Shown piece by piece: positions 1-6,387 of a stretch of DNA of 7,040 bases. The notes beneath the pieces are model-generated. The model ran no database searches. It saw only the letters and a list, made by a program, of their open reading frames with translations, and was not told where the DNA came from. A program made the translations under genes and the position numbers. The stretch's first letter is position 1. Every line of letters begins with the position of its first letter. Source of the DNA: Sphingomonadales bacterium UBA1936 (GTDB taxonomy: Bacteria; Pseudomonadota; Alphaproteobacteria; Sphingomonadales; Sphingomonadaceae); NCBI GenBank assembly GCA_002336985.1, contig DDFE01000096.1:546-7585 (forward strand), written 5' to 3'.

Positions 1-2258
1 CCGGTCTGGCCGAAGCGGTCGACACCGAGCGGGCTCACGCGCATTCCGCGGACACCGCCCAGCCATGACAGTGCCGCCGGAGATCCATCGAGGACGGTGA
101 TCAGGCCAGCCCGCGTGCCGAGCGGGGACAGCAGTGTTTCGACGTGCGACGCCACAGGCGGCGTGCCCGTCCAGCGCGCTCCGCGTCGCGCCGACCAGCC
201 GCGATGCAGCAGGTCCGGCGATGTGATGTTCAGCAGCCCGATACCGGGCAGGTCGTCCTGCAACTGTTCCCACGCGTCCAGCGCTTCGGGGGCGACTGCG
301 CCCGAAAACACGATTGCGGCTTCGGCGCCCGGACCGGGTTTCCGCATCCAGTATCCGCCCTGCAACGCGCCCGCTTTCCAGTCGTCGTCGGGGCGCGAGA
401 CCTGCGGGATCGAGCGCGTCGTCAGCCGGAGGTAGACCGAGCTGCCATCGTCTGCCTGCATGTACTCGAACGCATGCCGCATGATCAGCGCCAGCTCGTC
501 GGCATAGGCCGGTTCATAGCTGGTCAGGCCCGGCTGCCCCATGCCGATCAACGGCGTGTTGATCGACTGGTGCGCACCGCCCTCTGCAGCAAGCGTCAGT
601 CCGGACGGAGTGCCGACGAGCAGGAACCGCGCGTCCTGGTAACAGGCGTAGTTCAGCGCATCGAGGCCGCGCGCGATGAAGGGATCATAGACCGTCCCGA
701 CCGGGATCAGCCGCGTACCGAAGTGCGGCGCGGCCAGACCCAGTGATGAGAGCGCCAGAAAGAAATTATTCTCCGCGATGCCCAGTTCGATGTGCTGGCC
801 CGCCCCATGCCCCGCCCATTTCTGTGCCGAGGGAATCTTGGCCGCGCGGAACACGTCGCTGAGTTCGCGCCGCCGGAACAGGCCACGCTGATTGACGAAC
901 GCGCCCAGGTTGGTCGTCTGCGTCACGTCGGGCGCCGTCGTTACGATGCGATCGCCGAGCGGTTCTCCCGATTTGGCAAGGTCCAGCAGGATGCGCCCGA
1001 ATGCGGATTGGGTGGACTGTTCCTCCCCGTCCGGCACCGGAAGGAACGCCGGAACCGGAACGGCCTCCGCACGCGGTTCGTCCGGCTTCGCCACCAGCGC
1101 ACTGTTGGCAACGAACGCCTGCAACTCGGCCGCGGCGTTGCCGCCGAGGCCGCCATACGGCTCCCATTCCGCGCCCTCCGCGATGCCCAGGCTGGTGCGC
1201 AGCGTTTCGATCTGCGCGGGGTTCATCATCCCCGAATGATTGTCCTTGTGCCCCGCCAGCGGCAGGCCGAACCCCTTGACCGTATAGGCGATGAACAGGG
1301 TCGGCCGCTCATCCTGCGCAGCATCGAACGCCTCGACAAGCGTCTCGACGCAATGTCCGCCGAGGTTGGTCATCAGCTGCGCCAGCGCCTCGTCATCGAA
1401 ACCTGCCAGCAGCTTTTCGACATTCGGCTTGCTGCCGATGTCCGCCATCAGCCGCGCCCGCCACGCCGCGCCACCCTGATAGGTCAGGACCGCGAAATCG
1501 ACGTTGGGGCAGTTGTCGATCCACTCTTCCAGCGTCTTGCCGCCCGGCCGCGCGAAGGCCGCGCGTTGCAGCTTGCCGTACTTCAGCGTCAGCACGCGCC
1601 AGCCGCAGGTTTCGAAGATGTCGTCGAAACGGCGGAACATGCGGTCCGCCGTCGTGTGGTCGAGCGACTGGCGGTTATAGTCGACGACCCACCAGCAGTT
1701 GCGCAGGTCGTGCTTGTAACCCTCGATCAGGCATTCGTAGATATTGCCTTCGTCGAGTTCCGCATCGCCCATCAGCGCGATCATGCGGCCGGCATCTGCC
1801 TCTGCCAGCGCACCGTGTGCGATCAGATAATCCTGAACGAGGCTGGAAAAGGCGGTCGCCGCCACGCCGAGGCCGACCGACCCGGTGGAGAAGTCCACCG
1901 GGATCTTGTCCTTGGTGCGCGACGGATAACTCTGCGCCCCGCCGAGGCCACGGAAGCGCTGGAGCTGGTCGAGCGGCTGGTTGCCGAGCAGGTAATGGAT
2001 CGCGTGCAGCACGGGCCCTGCATGCGGCTTGACCGCAACCTTGTCCTGCGGACGCAGCGCATGGAAGTAGAGCGCGGCCATGATCGCCGTCATGGATGCG
2101 CAACTCGCCTGGTGCCCGCCGACCTTCAGCCCGTCACGCTTCGTCCGCAGGTGATTGGCGTTGTGCACCGTCCACGACGAGAGCCAGCGCAGCCGCGTGT
2201 CCAGCAGTTCGATCATCTCGACCGTGGACGTTTTGCGCTCTGTTGTAATTGTCACCAT
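1..2258 (-). CDS. AceE-like thiamin-diphosphate enzyme (pyruvate dehydrogenase E1 / transketolase family), C-terminus beyond window
   Basis: Reading the minus strand from ATG at 2258 gives 752 codons without a stop, leaving the left edge in 'DRFGQT', which matches the late 'DGFGRSD' region of E. coli AceE. Roughly 40-50 residues are probably missing. Visible family marks, in order: GGHQAS (47-52, AceE 'GHMAS'), FSTGSVGLG (123-131), the ThDP/Mg motif starting GDAELDEGN (164-172) and closing at N195 (VVDYN), KGFGLPLAG (328-336), GIAENN with likely catalytic Glu496, and EGGAHQS with His563. Family knowledge: such enzymes decarboxylate a 2-oxoacid and pass the acyl group to a lipoyl E2, or act as transketolases. 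The protein is shorter than E. coli AceE (887 aa). Alphaproteobacteria normally use a two-subunit PdhA/PdhB E1, so this is probably a paralogue with another substrate; MdeB (2-oxobutyrate) is one precedent. The in-frame GTG at 2255 is an alternative start and lies at a better distance from GGAGG. The substrate is not established. Confidence 0.9.
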   Translation of the reverse strand, partial: MVTITTERKTSTVEMIELLDTRLRWLSSWTVHNANHLRTKRDGLKVGGHQASCASMTAIMAALYFHALRPQDKVAVKPHAGPVLHAIHYLLGNQPLDQLQRFRGLGGAQSYPSRTKDKIPVDFSTGSVGLGVAATAFSSLVQDYLIAHGALAEADAGRMIALMGDAELDEGNIYECLIEGYKHDLRNCWWVVDYNRQSLDHTTADRMFRRFDDIFETCGWRVLTLKYGKLQRAAFARPGGKTLEEWIDNCPNVDFAVLTYQGGAAWRARLMADIGSKPNVEKLLAGFDDEALAQLMTNLGGHCVETLVEAFDAAQDERPTLFIAYTVKGFGLPLAGHKDNHSGMMNPAQIETLRTSLGIAEGAEWEPYGGLGGNAAAELQAFVANSALVAKPDEPRAEAVPVPAFLPVPDGEEQSTQSAFGRILLDLAKSGEPLGDRIVTTAPDVTQTTNLGAFVNQRGLFRRRELSDVFRAAKIPSAQKWAGHGAGQHIELGIAENNFFLALSSLGLAAPHFGTRLIPVGTVYDPFIARGLDALNYACYQDARFLLVGTPSGLTLAAEGGAHQSINTPLIGMGQPGLTSYEPAYADELALIMRHAFEYMQADDGSSVYLRLTTRSIPQVSRPDDDWKAGALQGGYWMRKPGPGAEAAIVFSGAVAPEALDAWEQLQDDLPGIGLLNITSPDLLHRGWSARRGARWTGTPPVASHVETLLSPLGTRAGLITVLDGSPAALSWLGGVRGMRVSPLGVDRFGQT

Positions 2259-2265
2259 CTCCTCC
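2259..2265 (-). promoter_or_regulatory. Strong ribosome binding site of the AceE-like gene
   Basis: On the minus strand GGAGGAG directly abuts the ATG at 2258. The core GGAGG lies only 2 nt from that ATG but 5 nt from the next in-frame codon, GTG at 2255. Spacing therefore favours GTG, or use of both codons; the proteins would differ by one residue. Confidence 0.6.
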
Positions 2266-2279
2266 GGAGAACGAACGGG

Positions 2280-2307
2280 CCGGAACGATATCGCAGCCGG
2301 GTTCCGG
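2280..2307. repeat. Inverted repeat CCGGAAC-N14-GTTCCGG between kinase and AceE-like gene
   Basis: Perfect 7-bp arms at 2280-2286 and 2301-2307 lie in the 53-bp gap between the histidine-kinase stop and the thiamin-enzyme start. The 14-nt loop contains GATATC. No T-run follows on the minus strand, so it is a poor intrinsic terminator. It could be an mRNA hairpin that tunes read-through, a processing site or an operator. The function is unknown. Confidence 0.4.
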
Positions 2308-2311
2308 GTAT

Positions 2312-3634
2312 TCACACCGATGTGGCCGCTTGAGGCAAGGTCACCTTTGCCATTAGACCGCCTGCCGCGCTTTCCTCCAGGTTCAGGGCGCCTCCGTACA
2401 GGGCCGACAGTTCGCGCGCGATGGCAAGGCCAAAGCCGTGACCGTCCCCCTGCTCGTCCAGGCGCACGCCCGGCGCTGTCGCGCGCGCGCGATCGGCGGC
2501 GCTTATGCCGGCACCGTCGTCGGAGACTTGCAGATGGAGCATGGCGCCCTTGCCATAGGCACGGACGATGACGTGCGAGCGAGCGTGGCGTACGGCGTTG
2601 TCGAGCAAATTGCCGAAGAGTTCGTCGAAGTCGGCGGGGTCGATTGCCGCCTTCAACGCAGGCGCGACGTCAGCCTCGATCCTTATGGCGCGGTCGGCGT
2701 GCAGGCGCTCCATCGTCGAGATCAGTGCCTCGATCGCGTCATCGAGGGCCGTGACCGACCGCACCGATCCCGCTGCGACGCGGGCTCGTGCAAGGTGATG
2801 GCGGATCGTCTTGTCGATCCGATCCACCTCCTCGCTGCGCGGATCGCCGCGCAGTTCGAGGGCGAGCGTCGCGACCGGCGTCTTCAACGCGTGCGCAAGA
2901 TTTGCGGCCGACGCGCGGGCAGTGGCCAGGGCGGCGTCGTTGTCGCGGACAAGGGCATTCAGTTCATCGGCGAGCGGGGCCAGTTCCGCGGGCTGGTCGC
3001 CGTGAATGCTCCGCGCCGCGCCTGACCGGATCGCAACCACCGCATCGCGCAACCGTCGAACCGGCCGCAAACCAAGCCGTACCTGCAGCACCGCCGCCGC
3101 CCCGAGGATGGCACCGAGCAGCGCGAGCATCGTGAGCAACGACAACAACGCGCCGCGAACCGGACGTTCGATGACATCGCGAGGTGCGGCGGCGACCGCA
3201 CGGACCGTGCCGGCCGGCGTGTCGATGCTGAGCTGCCGGGCATGGATGGGCCGCCGGGATGCATCGCGCCCCTCGAACGGCCGGATATGATCGTCGCGAT
3301 CCCGGCCGTGTCCCGCACGCAATGTCCTGGCATCGATCGGCAGGTCGTCAGAGCCGAAACTGCCGTCCGGCGCCTCGATCCGCCATTGCCATCCCGGCCC
3401 GGCGTCGAGCGCGGCACGCAAGCGTATGAGCCGCGTTCGATCGACGGTGCCGTCGTTGCGAACAGCGCTCGCCATCAGCGCGAGGCTGGCATCGAGACGC
3501 CGGTCGATCCCCTGTGTCACCAGTCGCTCCAGTACGCTGGCGATGAACACGCCCGCCAACGCAAGTGCGACCAGCGTCGCCAGGGCGGACAGCACCAGCA
3601 TGCGCCCCTGGATCGAGCGCGGCATGACCCTCAT
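2312..3634 (-). CDS. Membrane sensor histidine kinase (HisKA-type, OmpR-partner class)
   Basis: 440 residues, full length for the class. Inner-membrane sensor that autophosphorylates on His and passes the phosphate to the adjacent regulator. First membrane helix about 13-35, periplasmic loop about 36-160, second helix about 161-185, then a HAMP-like linker (LGLRPVRRL, 187-195). The H-box is ANLAHALKTP with phospho-acceptor His248. The N-box is FGNLLDNAVRH with Asn346, G1 is SDDGAGI (371-377) and G2 is GHGFGLAI (398-405), so all catalytic boxes are intact. The LAHALKTP box and overall layout recall PhoQ/QseC-like kinases. The sensor loop has a charged, His-containing stretch (about 109-124, GHGRDRDDH...), which may bind a cation; this is inference. 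The start overlaps the regulator stop by ATGA, with no clear ribosome site, pointing to translational coupling. A second in-frame ATG lies at 3625. The stimulus is unknown. Confidence 0.93.
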   Translation of the reverse strand: MRVMPRSIQGRMLVLSALATLVALALAGVFIASVLERLVTQGIDRRLDASLALMASAVRNDGTVDRTRLIRLRAALDAGPGWQWRIEAPDGSFGSDDLPIDARTLRAGHGRDRDDHIRPFEGRDASRRPIHARQLSIDTPAGTVRAVAAAPRDVIERPVRGALLSLLTMLALLGAILGAAAVLQVRLGLRPVRRLRDAVVAIRSGAARSIHGDQPAELAPLADELNALVRDNDAALATARASAANLAHALKTPVATLALELRGDPRSEEVDRIDKTIRHHLARARVAAGSVRSVTALDDAIEALISTMERLHADRAIRIEADVAPALKAAIDPADFDELFGNLLDNAVRHARSHVIVRAYGKGAMLHLQVSDDGAGISAADRARATAPGVRLDEQGDGHGFGLAIARELSALYGGALNLEESAAGGLMAKVTLPQAATSV

Positions 3635-4299
3635 GGCAACGAATCCACGCTAAGGCGGTAACCGCGCCCGCGCACGGTCTGGATCAGCGTCGCGCCGATT
3701 TTCTTGCGAAGCCTGCCGACGATGACCTCGATACTGTTCGAATCGACGTCCGCGTCGCCTTCGTAAACACGCTCCAGCAGGTCGAGGCGTTCGATCACCA
3801 CATCCCGCGACAGCATCAGCGCGGACAGGACACGCCATTCGAACGCGGTCAGCTTGAGCGGAAACCCGTCGAGTTCGAACTGCCCCGTCTGGGTGTCGAA
3901 GGACAGGGGACCGCATTCGATCCGTGTCGCGGCATGACCCGATGCCCGCCGGACGAGCGCGCGCAGGCGCATCATCAATTCTTCGATCCGGAAAGGTTTG
4001 GTCAGGAAATCGTCCGCACCGGCCTTGAACCCGGCCACCTTGTCTGACCACCCGTCCCGCGCCGTCAGGATCAGGACGGGCAAGGTCCGGCCCGCATCCC
4101 GCCAGTCCCGCAGGATCGCAAGCCCGTCCTTCCCCGGAAGCCCCAGGTCGAGCACGGCGGCATCATATCGCTCGGTATCGCCGAGATGCCCCGCATCCAC
4201 GCCGTCACCGACCAGATCGACGGCGCAGCTTTCCTGGCGAAGCGCGCGCGCGATCGCCGGGCCGAGATTGGGATCGTCTTCGACAAGCAAGATACGCAT
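3631..4299 (-). CDS. OmpR/PhoP-family DNA-binding response regulator
   Basis: 222 residues, the usual length for the family. The receiver domain covers about 1-115, with acidic pocket Asp8/Asp9, phospho-acceptor Asp51 (VLDLGLPG), Thr79 (LILTARD) and Lys101 (FLTKPF). The winged-helix output domain covers about 125-220 and includes LTAFEWRVL, the recognition-helix region SNSIEVIVGRLRKKIG and the wing TVRGRGYRL. All phosphotransfer residues are present. It is the first gene of the pair, and its stop codon overlaps the kinase start (ATGA). Phosphorylation by the kinase should let it dimerise and bind DNA. The perfect inverted repeat at 4333-4352, about 35 bp upstream of its start, is the obvious candidate site and would allow autoregulation. 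The ribosome site is weak: AAGGG lies about 14 nt upstream. PhoP, QseB and PmrA are all possible relatives; I cannot tell which from sequence alone, so no symbol is given. Confidence 0.93.
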   Translation of the reverse strand: MRILLVEDDPNLGPAIARALRQESCAVDLVGDGVDAGHLGDTERYDAAVLDLGLPGKDGLAILRDWRDAGRTLPVLILTARDGWSDKVAGFKAGADDFLTKPFRIEELMMRLRALVRRASGHAATRIECGPLSFDTQTGQFELDGFPLKLTAFEWRVLSALMLSRDVVIERLDLLERVYEGDADVDSNSIEVIVGRLRKKIGATLIQTVRGRGYRLSVDSLP

Positions 4300-4332
4300 G
4301 GCCGGACGGCTACCCTTACCGTTTAAACCGAA

Positions 4333-4352
4333 GCTGAACGCGGCAGTTCAGC
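4333..4352. promoter_or_regulatory. Putative operator: perfect inverted repeat GCTGAAC-N6-GTTCAGC
   Basis: Arms at 4333-4339 and 4346-4352 are exact reverse complements. Their centres are 13 bp apart, a little over one helical turn, as suits a dimeric regulator. The site lies in the only divergent promoter region of the two-component system, between the regulator start (4299) and the OB-fold gene start (4410). It could therefore control both. A role as the response-regulator site is inference; many OmpR-family sites are direct rather than inverted repeats. Confidence 0.5.
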
Positions 4353-4395
4353 CAGGTGAGGGACAGGGGGTTCTAGAAGCAAGGCATCGACACGC

Positions 4396-4409
4396 GAAGG
4401 AGAAATGCG
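4396..4409 (+). promoter_or_regulatory. Ribosome binding site of the OB-fold gene, with an overlapping mini-ORF
   Basis: AAGGAG sits 7 nt before the ATG at 4410, a good Shine-Dalgarno match that supports this start. A second, out-of-frame ATG at 4405 reads ATG-CGA-TGA and stops inside the start region of the gene. It is probably incidental but could compete for initiation. Confidence 0.6.
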
Positions 4410-4949
4410 ATGACGAGCTTTAAAGACCGAATGACACGATTTTCGCCACGCACGCGCCTCGGCCTTGGCGCAGCAGTCTTGCTGGCGGCCGGTGTGGCGG
4501 GAGGCGCGGGAGCCGTTTCGCTGACACGCCCCGCAGCCGTAATGGCGCCGATAACGACCACCTCGATTGCCCAGCTGTCGTCCACCAATGGCATCGTGAC
4601 GATCAAGGGCCGGGTTGCCGAAGTGTTCGGCGACCGCTTCGTCGTCCAGGACCAGACCGGACGGGCGATGATCGATGCAGGACGCCTGGCGAGCAGCCAG
4701 CCTGTAATCGGGCAAACGGTATCGGTGCAGGGGCACTATGATAACGGCCAGTTACGGCCGTCCTACCTTGTGGGACCCGACGGAAGCGTCAGCGAGATAG
4801 GTCCAAAAGGACATCATGGACACGGCCCCGGCCGCCGGCATGGCGGTCCGGACGATGGTCCGCCGCGGCCGGGCTGCGACGCTGCAGCTCCGCAGCCGGG
4901 CGCTCCGCCGCCTCCACCTGCTGCAGTCGCGCCGGCTGCTGCCAAATAG
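4410..4949 (+). CDS. Exported OB-fold protein (YgiW/VisP-like) with Gly/His and Pro/Ala tail
   Basis: 179 residues. The N-terminus has basic residues (KDR...RTR) followed by a hydrophobic stretch at 16-36, consistent with a signal peptide or membrane anchor. An AVMA-P junction near 43-47 is a possible cleavage site. Residues about 50-130 form an OB-fold-like domain: VTIKGRVAEVFGDRFVVQD at 63-81, then GRAMIDAG, GQTVSVQGHYDNG and LRPSYL, as in bacterial OB-fold (BOF) periplasmic proteins. The tail (131-179) is low complexity: GHHGHGPGRRHGG, then proline/alanine repeats, with one Cys at 156. The His-rich part may bind metal; this is inference. The gene is divergent from a response-regulator/kinase pair, a layout resembling ygiW next to qseBC, where YgiW/VisP acts in envelope stress. 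It shares the inverted repeat at 4333-4352 and is probably regulated by the neighbouring system. A nucleic-acid OB fold is less likely because the protein appears exported. Confidence 0.75.
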   Translation: MTSFKDRMTRFSPRTRLGLGAAVLLAAGVAGGAGAVSLTRPAAVMAPITTTSIAQLSSTNGIVTIKGRVAEVFGDRFVVQDQTGRAMIDAGRLASSQPVIGQTVSVQGHYDNGQLRPSYLVGPDGSVSEIGPKGHHGHGPGRRHGGPDDGPPRPGCDAAAPQPGAPPPPPAAVAPAAAK

Positions 4950-4960
4950 CGTGAACGAAA

Positions 4961-4983
4961 GGGTCGCGGTTTCACCGCGGCCC
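4961..4983. terminator. Bidirectional intrinsic terminator between convergent genes
   Basis: A 9-bp stem (GGGTCGCGG / CCGCGGCCC, with one G-T wobble on the plus strand) encloses a TTTCA loop. It lies 12 bp after the OB-fold stop and 8 bp beyond the stop of the convergent small gene. On the minus strand the stem is followed by TTTCGTT, a modest T-rich tail. On the plus strand the tail is weaker (TCAAAACTC), so termination there may be partial. Confidence 0.65.
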
Positions 4984-4990
4984 TCAAAAC

Positions 4991-5284
4991 TCACCGCTTC
5001 AAAAGCCGCCGCCGGTTCGCGCGCACCTTGCGGCGCACCTGTTGCACGCTCGCATTGGCGACCGCAGCGGGCGACTGCCCCAGTGCCCCGGTCATCGCGC
5101 GAAGATTGAGCGATTGCGCCTCGGCGATCTTCTCGGTCACCATCCGCTGCGCCTCTTGCGCTGCGCCTGGCCCACCCATCGCCAGCTTCGCCATGCGAAG
5201 CCCCACGACAGTGGCTGCTTCATATCCCAGCATCCAGCTGTTCAGGCCGAACGTCATCCAGTTGCCGGTGTTCGTCCGTCCCAT
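4991..5284 (-). CDS. Small conserved-looking protein of unknown function (sphingomonad type)
   Basis: 97 residues from ATG at 5284. I prefer this start because AGAGAG lies 7 nt upstream. The longer reading from 5329 (112 aa) adds 15 residues and has no ribosome site. The sequence opens MGRTNTGNWMTFGLNSWMLG, continues with a mainly helical segment rich in Ala (YEAATVVGLRMAKLAMGG, about 21-38; EAQRMVTEKIAEAQ, about 44-57), and ends in a strongly basic tail (RRKVRANRRRLLKR). It has no signal peptide and no convincing membrane segment. The amphipathic helices and size recall phasin-like or granule-associated proteins, and the basic tail could contact nucleic acid or acidic lipid. These are weak analogies and I do not assign a function. 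From memory, proteins with this N-terminal pattern occur in sphingomonads; I could not verify that here. It converges on the OB-fold gene and is divergent from the AraC-type regulator. Confidence 0.7.
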   Translation of the reverse strand: MGRTNTGNWMTFGLNSWMLGYEAATVVGLRMAKLAMGGPGAAQEAQRMVTEKIAEAQSLNLRAMTGALGQSPAAVANASVQQVRRKVRANRRRLLKR

Positions 5285-5340
5285 GTGGTCGCTCTCTGCT
5301 GTGATGTCGTGGTCCAACGCTGTTAGCATGATTACGTTGC

Positions 5341-5365
5341 TGATCGAGGGCGCAGGGCCCGATCA
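5341..5365. promoter_or_regulatory. Dyad TGATCG-N13-CGATCA in the divergent region of the small gene and AraC-type gene
   Basis: Arms at 5341-5346 and 5360-5365 are exact reverse complements, and the interior is GC-rich (GGGCGCAGGGCC). The dyad lies between two divergent starts (5284 and 5415), so it could be an operator for either gene, including autoregulation by the AraC-type protein. This is position-based inference. The 130-bp region holds no gene, and I cannot place -35/-10 boxes with confidence. Confidence 0.3.
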
Positions 5366-5414
5366 CATCGCCCCGCAATAACCCTTTCGCCAATCCATTG
5401 TAATTCCAGCCAAT

Positions 5415-6317
5415 ATGGGCAATTTGTCACGTAAGCGGGTTACAAAAGGCGTTCGATTGGCAGACACAGGTTACGCGCTTCCGAAGGTCAGTTTCTGGTT
5501 GCCGCACCCGGACCTCCGGGCAGAGGTCACATCCTATTACACCGTTGACATCGACGGGCCGCTGCACGACCATCTGCATCCGGAATGGGGCAATATCCGG
5601 TTCGCGCTTCGCGGCGATTGGTGGATGGAGCGCTCGGGGCGAACGATCGCTGCCCCGCTATCGGCGCTGTTCGGCCCGACCGACAGGACGTCGAGTTTCG
5701 CAACGCAGGGCGGCACGATGCTGGGCATAGGCCTGACGCCGATCGGGTGGTTGCGGCTGGTCCGCACCGATGCCAGCCGGCTGGCCAATGCCATGGTCTC
5801 ACTGGCCGGCTATCTCGGTTTCCCCGGCGATGCTCTTGCCGCGTCGCTTGCGGGCGAGGCCGATGACGACGCACGCGTTGCCCGGCTCGACATGGCGCTG
5901 CTCGTCAGGCTCGAGACGGCGCCAAAGCCCGACACAGGCGTGATCGCCGTGCAACAAGCATTGCTCGAGGACGAGATAGACGAGGTGAGCGCGCTGGCAA
6001 TCAGGGTCGAGATGACCGAGCGTACGCTGCAACGCCTGTGCCTGCGCGCATTCGGCTTCGGACCGAAACGCCTGCTCCGCCGTCAGCGTTTCCTGCGCAC
6101 GCTCGACAAGATCAAGAACCGGCTGGACCAGCCATTGGCCGACGTCGTCGATGGCGCTTATTACGACCAGGCGCATTTCAACCGCGATTTCAAGGCATAT
6201 ATGGGCATGTCCCCCACGGCCTATTACCGTTCTCCGCGCGAAGTTATGCGCCGCGCCGCAGAGGAGCGCATGCGCGTCGTCGGCGCGTCGCTGCAAGGGC
6301 TGCACAAAGGCCGCTGA
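5415..6317 (+). CDS. AraC-family transcriptional regulator
   Basis: 300 residues. The C-terminal third carries the two helix-turn-helix units of the AraC/XylS family. The first is at about 190-212 (VSALAIRVEMTERTLQRL). The second is at about 240-270 (LADVVDGAYYDQAHFNRDFKAYMGMSPTAYY) and includes the typical 'DQAHFxRxFK...G.SPTAY' pattern. The N-terminal ~170 residues are likely the effector or dimerisation domain (FWLPHPDLRAEVTSYY..., LHPEWGNIRFALRGDWW, LFGPTDRTSSF). They resemble the cupin-like sensor domains of short AraC regulators that respond to small molecules or stress, but no ligand can be named. The ATG at 5415 has no ribosome site. A TTG at 5457 is preceded by AAAGG at 7-nt spacing, so the true protein may start there (286 aa). 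A basic tail follows the HTH. No catabolic operon lies beside it, so its targets are unknown; autoregulation or control of the divergent small gene are options. Confidence 0.9.
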   Translation: MGNLSRKRVTKGVRLADTGYALPKVSFWLPHPDLRAEVTSYYTVDIDGPLHDHLHPEWGNIRFALRGDWWMERSGRTIAAPLSALFGPTDRTSSFATQGGTMLGIGLTPIGWLRLVRTDASRLANAMVSLAGYLGFPGDALAASLAGEADDDARVARLDMALLVRLETAPKPDTGVIAVQQALLEDEIDEVSALAIRVEMTERTLQRLCLRAFGFGPKRLLRRQRFLRTLDKIKNRLDQPLADVVDGAYYDQAHFNRDFKAYMGMSPTAYYRSPREVMRRAAEERMRVVGASLQGLHKGR

Positions 6318-6335
6318 TCGAACGCGGTAAAAATC

Positions 6336-6348
6336 GCTGTCCTACAGC
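6336..6348. terminator. Weak hairpin after the AraC-type gene
   Basis: GCTGT-CCT-ACAGC makes a short 5-bp stem 18 bp after the stop codon, followed by AATCCTATTT. The stem is too short for a confident terminator call. The surrounding 70-bp gap is AT-rich compared with the genes and must also hold any promoter for the muramidase. Confidence 0.25.
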
Positions 6349-6364
6349 AATCCTATTTGGTTAT

Positions 6365-6381
6365 CTTTCGATTTGAAAGGA
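6365..6381 (+). promoter_or_regulatory. Ribosome binding site of the muramidase gene within a small inverted repeat
   Basis: AAAGGA at 6376-6381 sits 6 nt before the ATG at 6388 and fixes that start; the in-frame TTG at 6373 lies upstream of the site and is unlikely. The site overlaps the right arm of CTTTC-GATTT-GAAAG (6365-6379), a 5-bp stem that could partly mask it in mRNA. The stem is AT-rich and weak, so any regulatory effect is speculative. Confidence 0.4.
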
Positions 6382-6387
6382 ACCATA

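Noticed and set aside
144..746. 200-codon open frame on the plus strand
   Set aside because: It is also opposite the AceE-like coding region, is Arg/Gln-rich, and has no recognisable domain or ribosome site.
792..2333. 513-codon open frame on the plus strand
   Set aside because: It is antisense to the AceE-like gene. The translation is Arg-rich with no family motif, while the minus strand carries all the catalytic motifs. Long shadow frames are expected at this GC content.
2438..3025. 195-codon open frame on the plus strand
   Set aside because: It is antisense to the histidine kinase, whose H, N and G boxes are all intact on the minus strand.
4321..4328. 8-bp palindrome GTTTAAAC in the divergent region, considered as half of a PhoP-type site
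   Set aside because: A PhoP box needs two direct half-sites. Only one loose match is present and the palindrome does not extend.
4371..4378. TTCTAGAA palindrome, considered as an operator or -10 element of the OB-fold gene
   Set aside because: It is short and common by chance. Pairing it with TTCAGC as a -35 at 18 bp is possible but too weak to annotate.
4323..4736. 137-codon minus-strand frame covering the divergent promoter region
   Set aside because: It overlaps the OB-fold gene and the promoter region, and its translation has no domain-like pattern.
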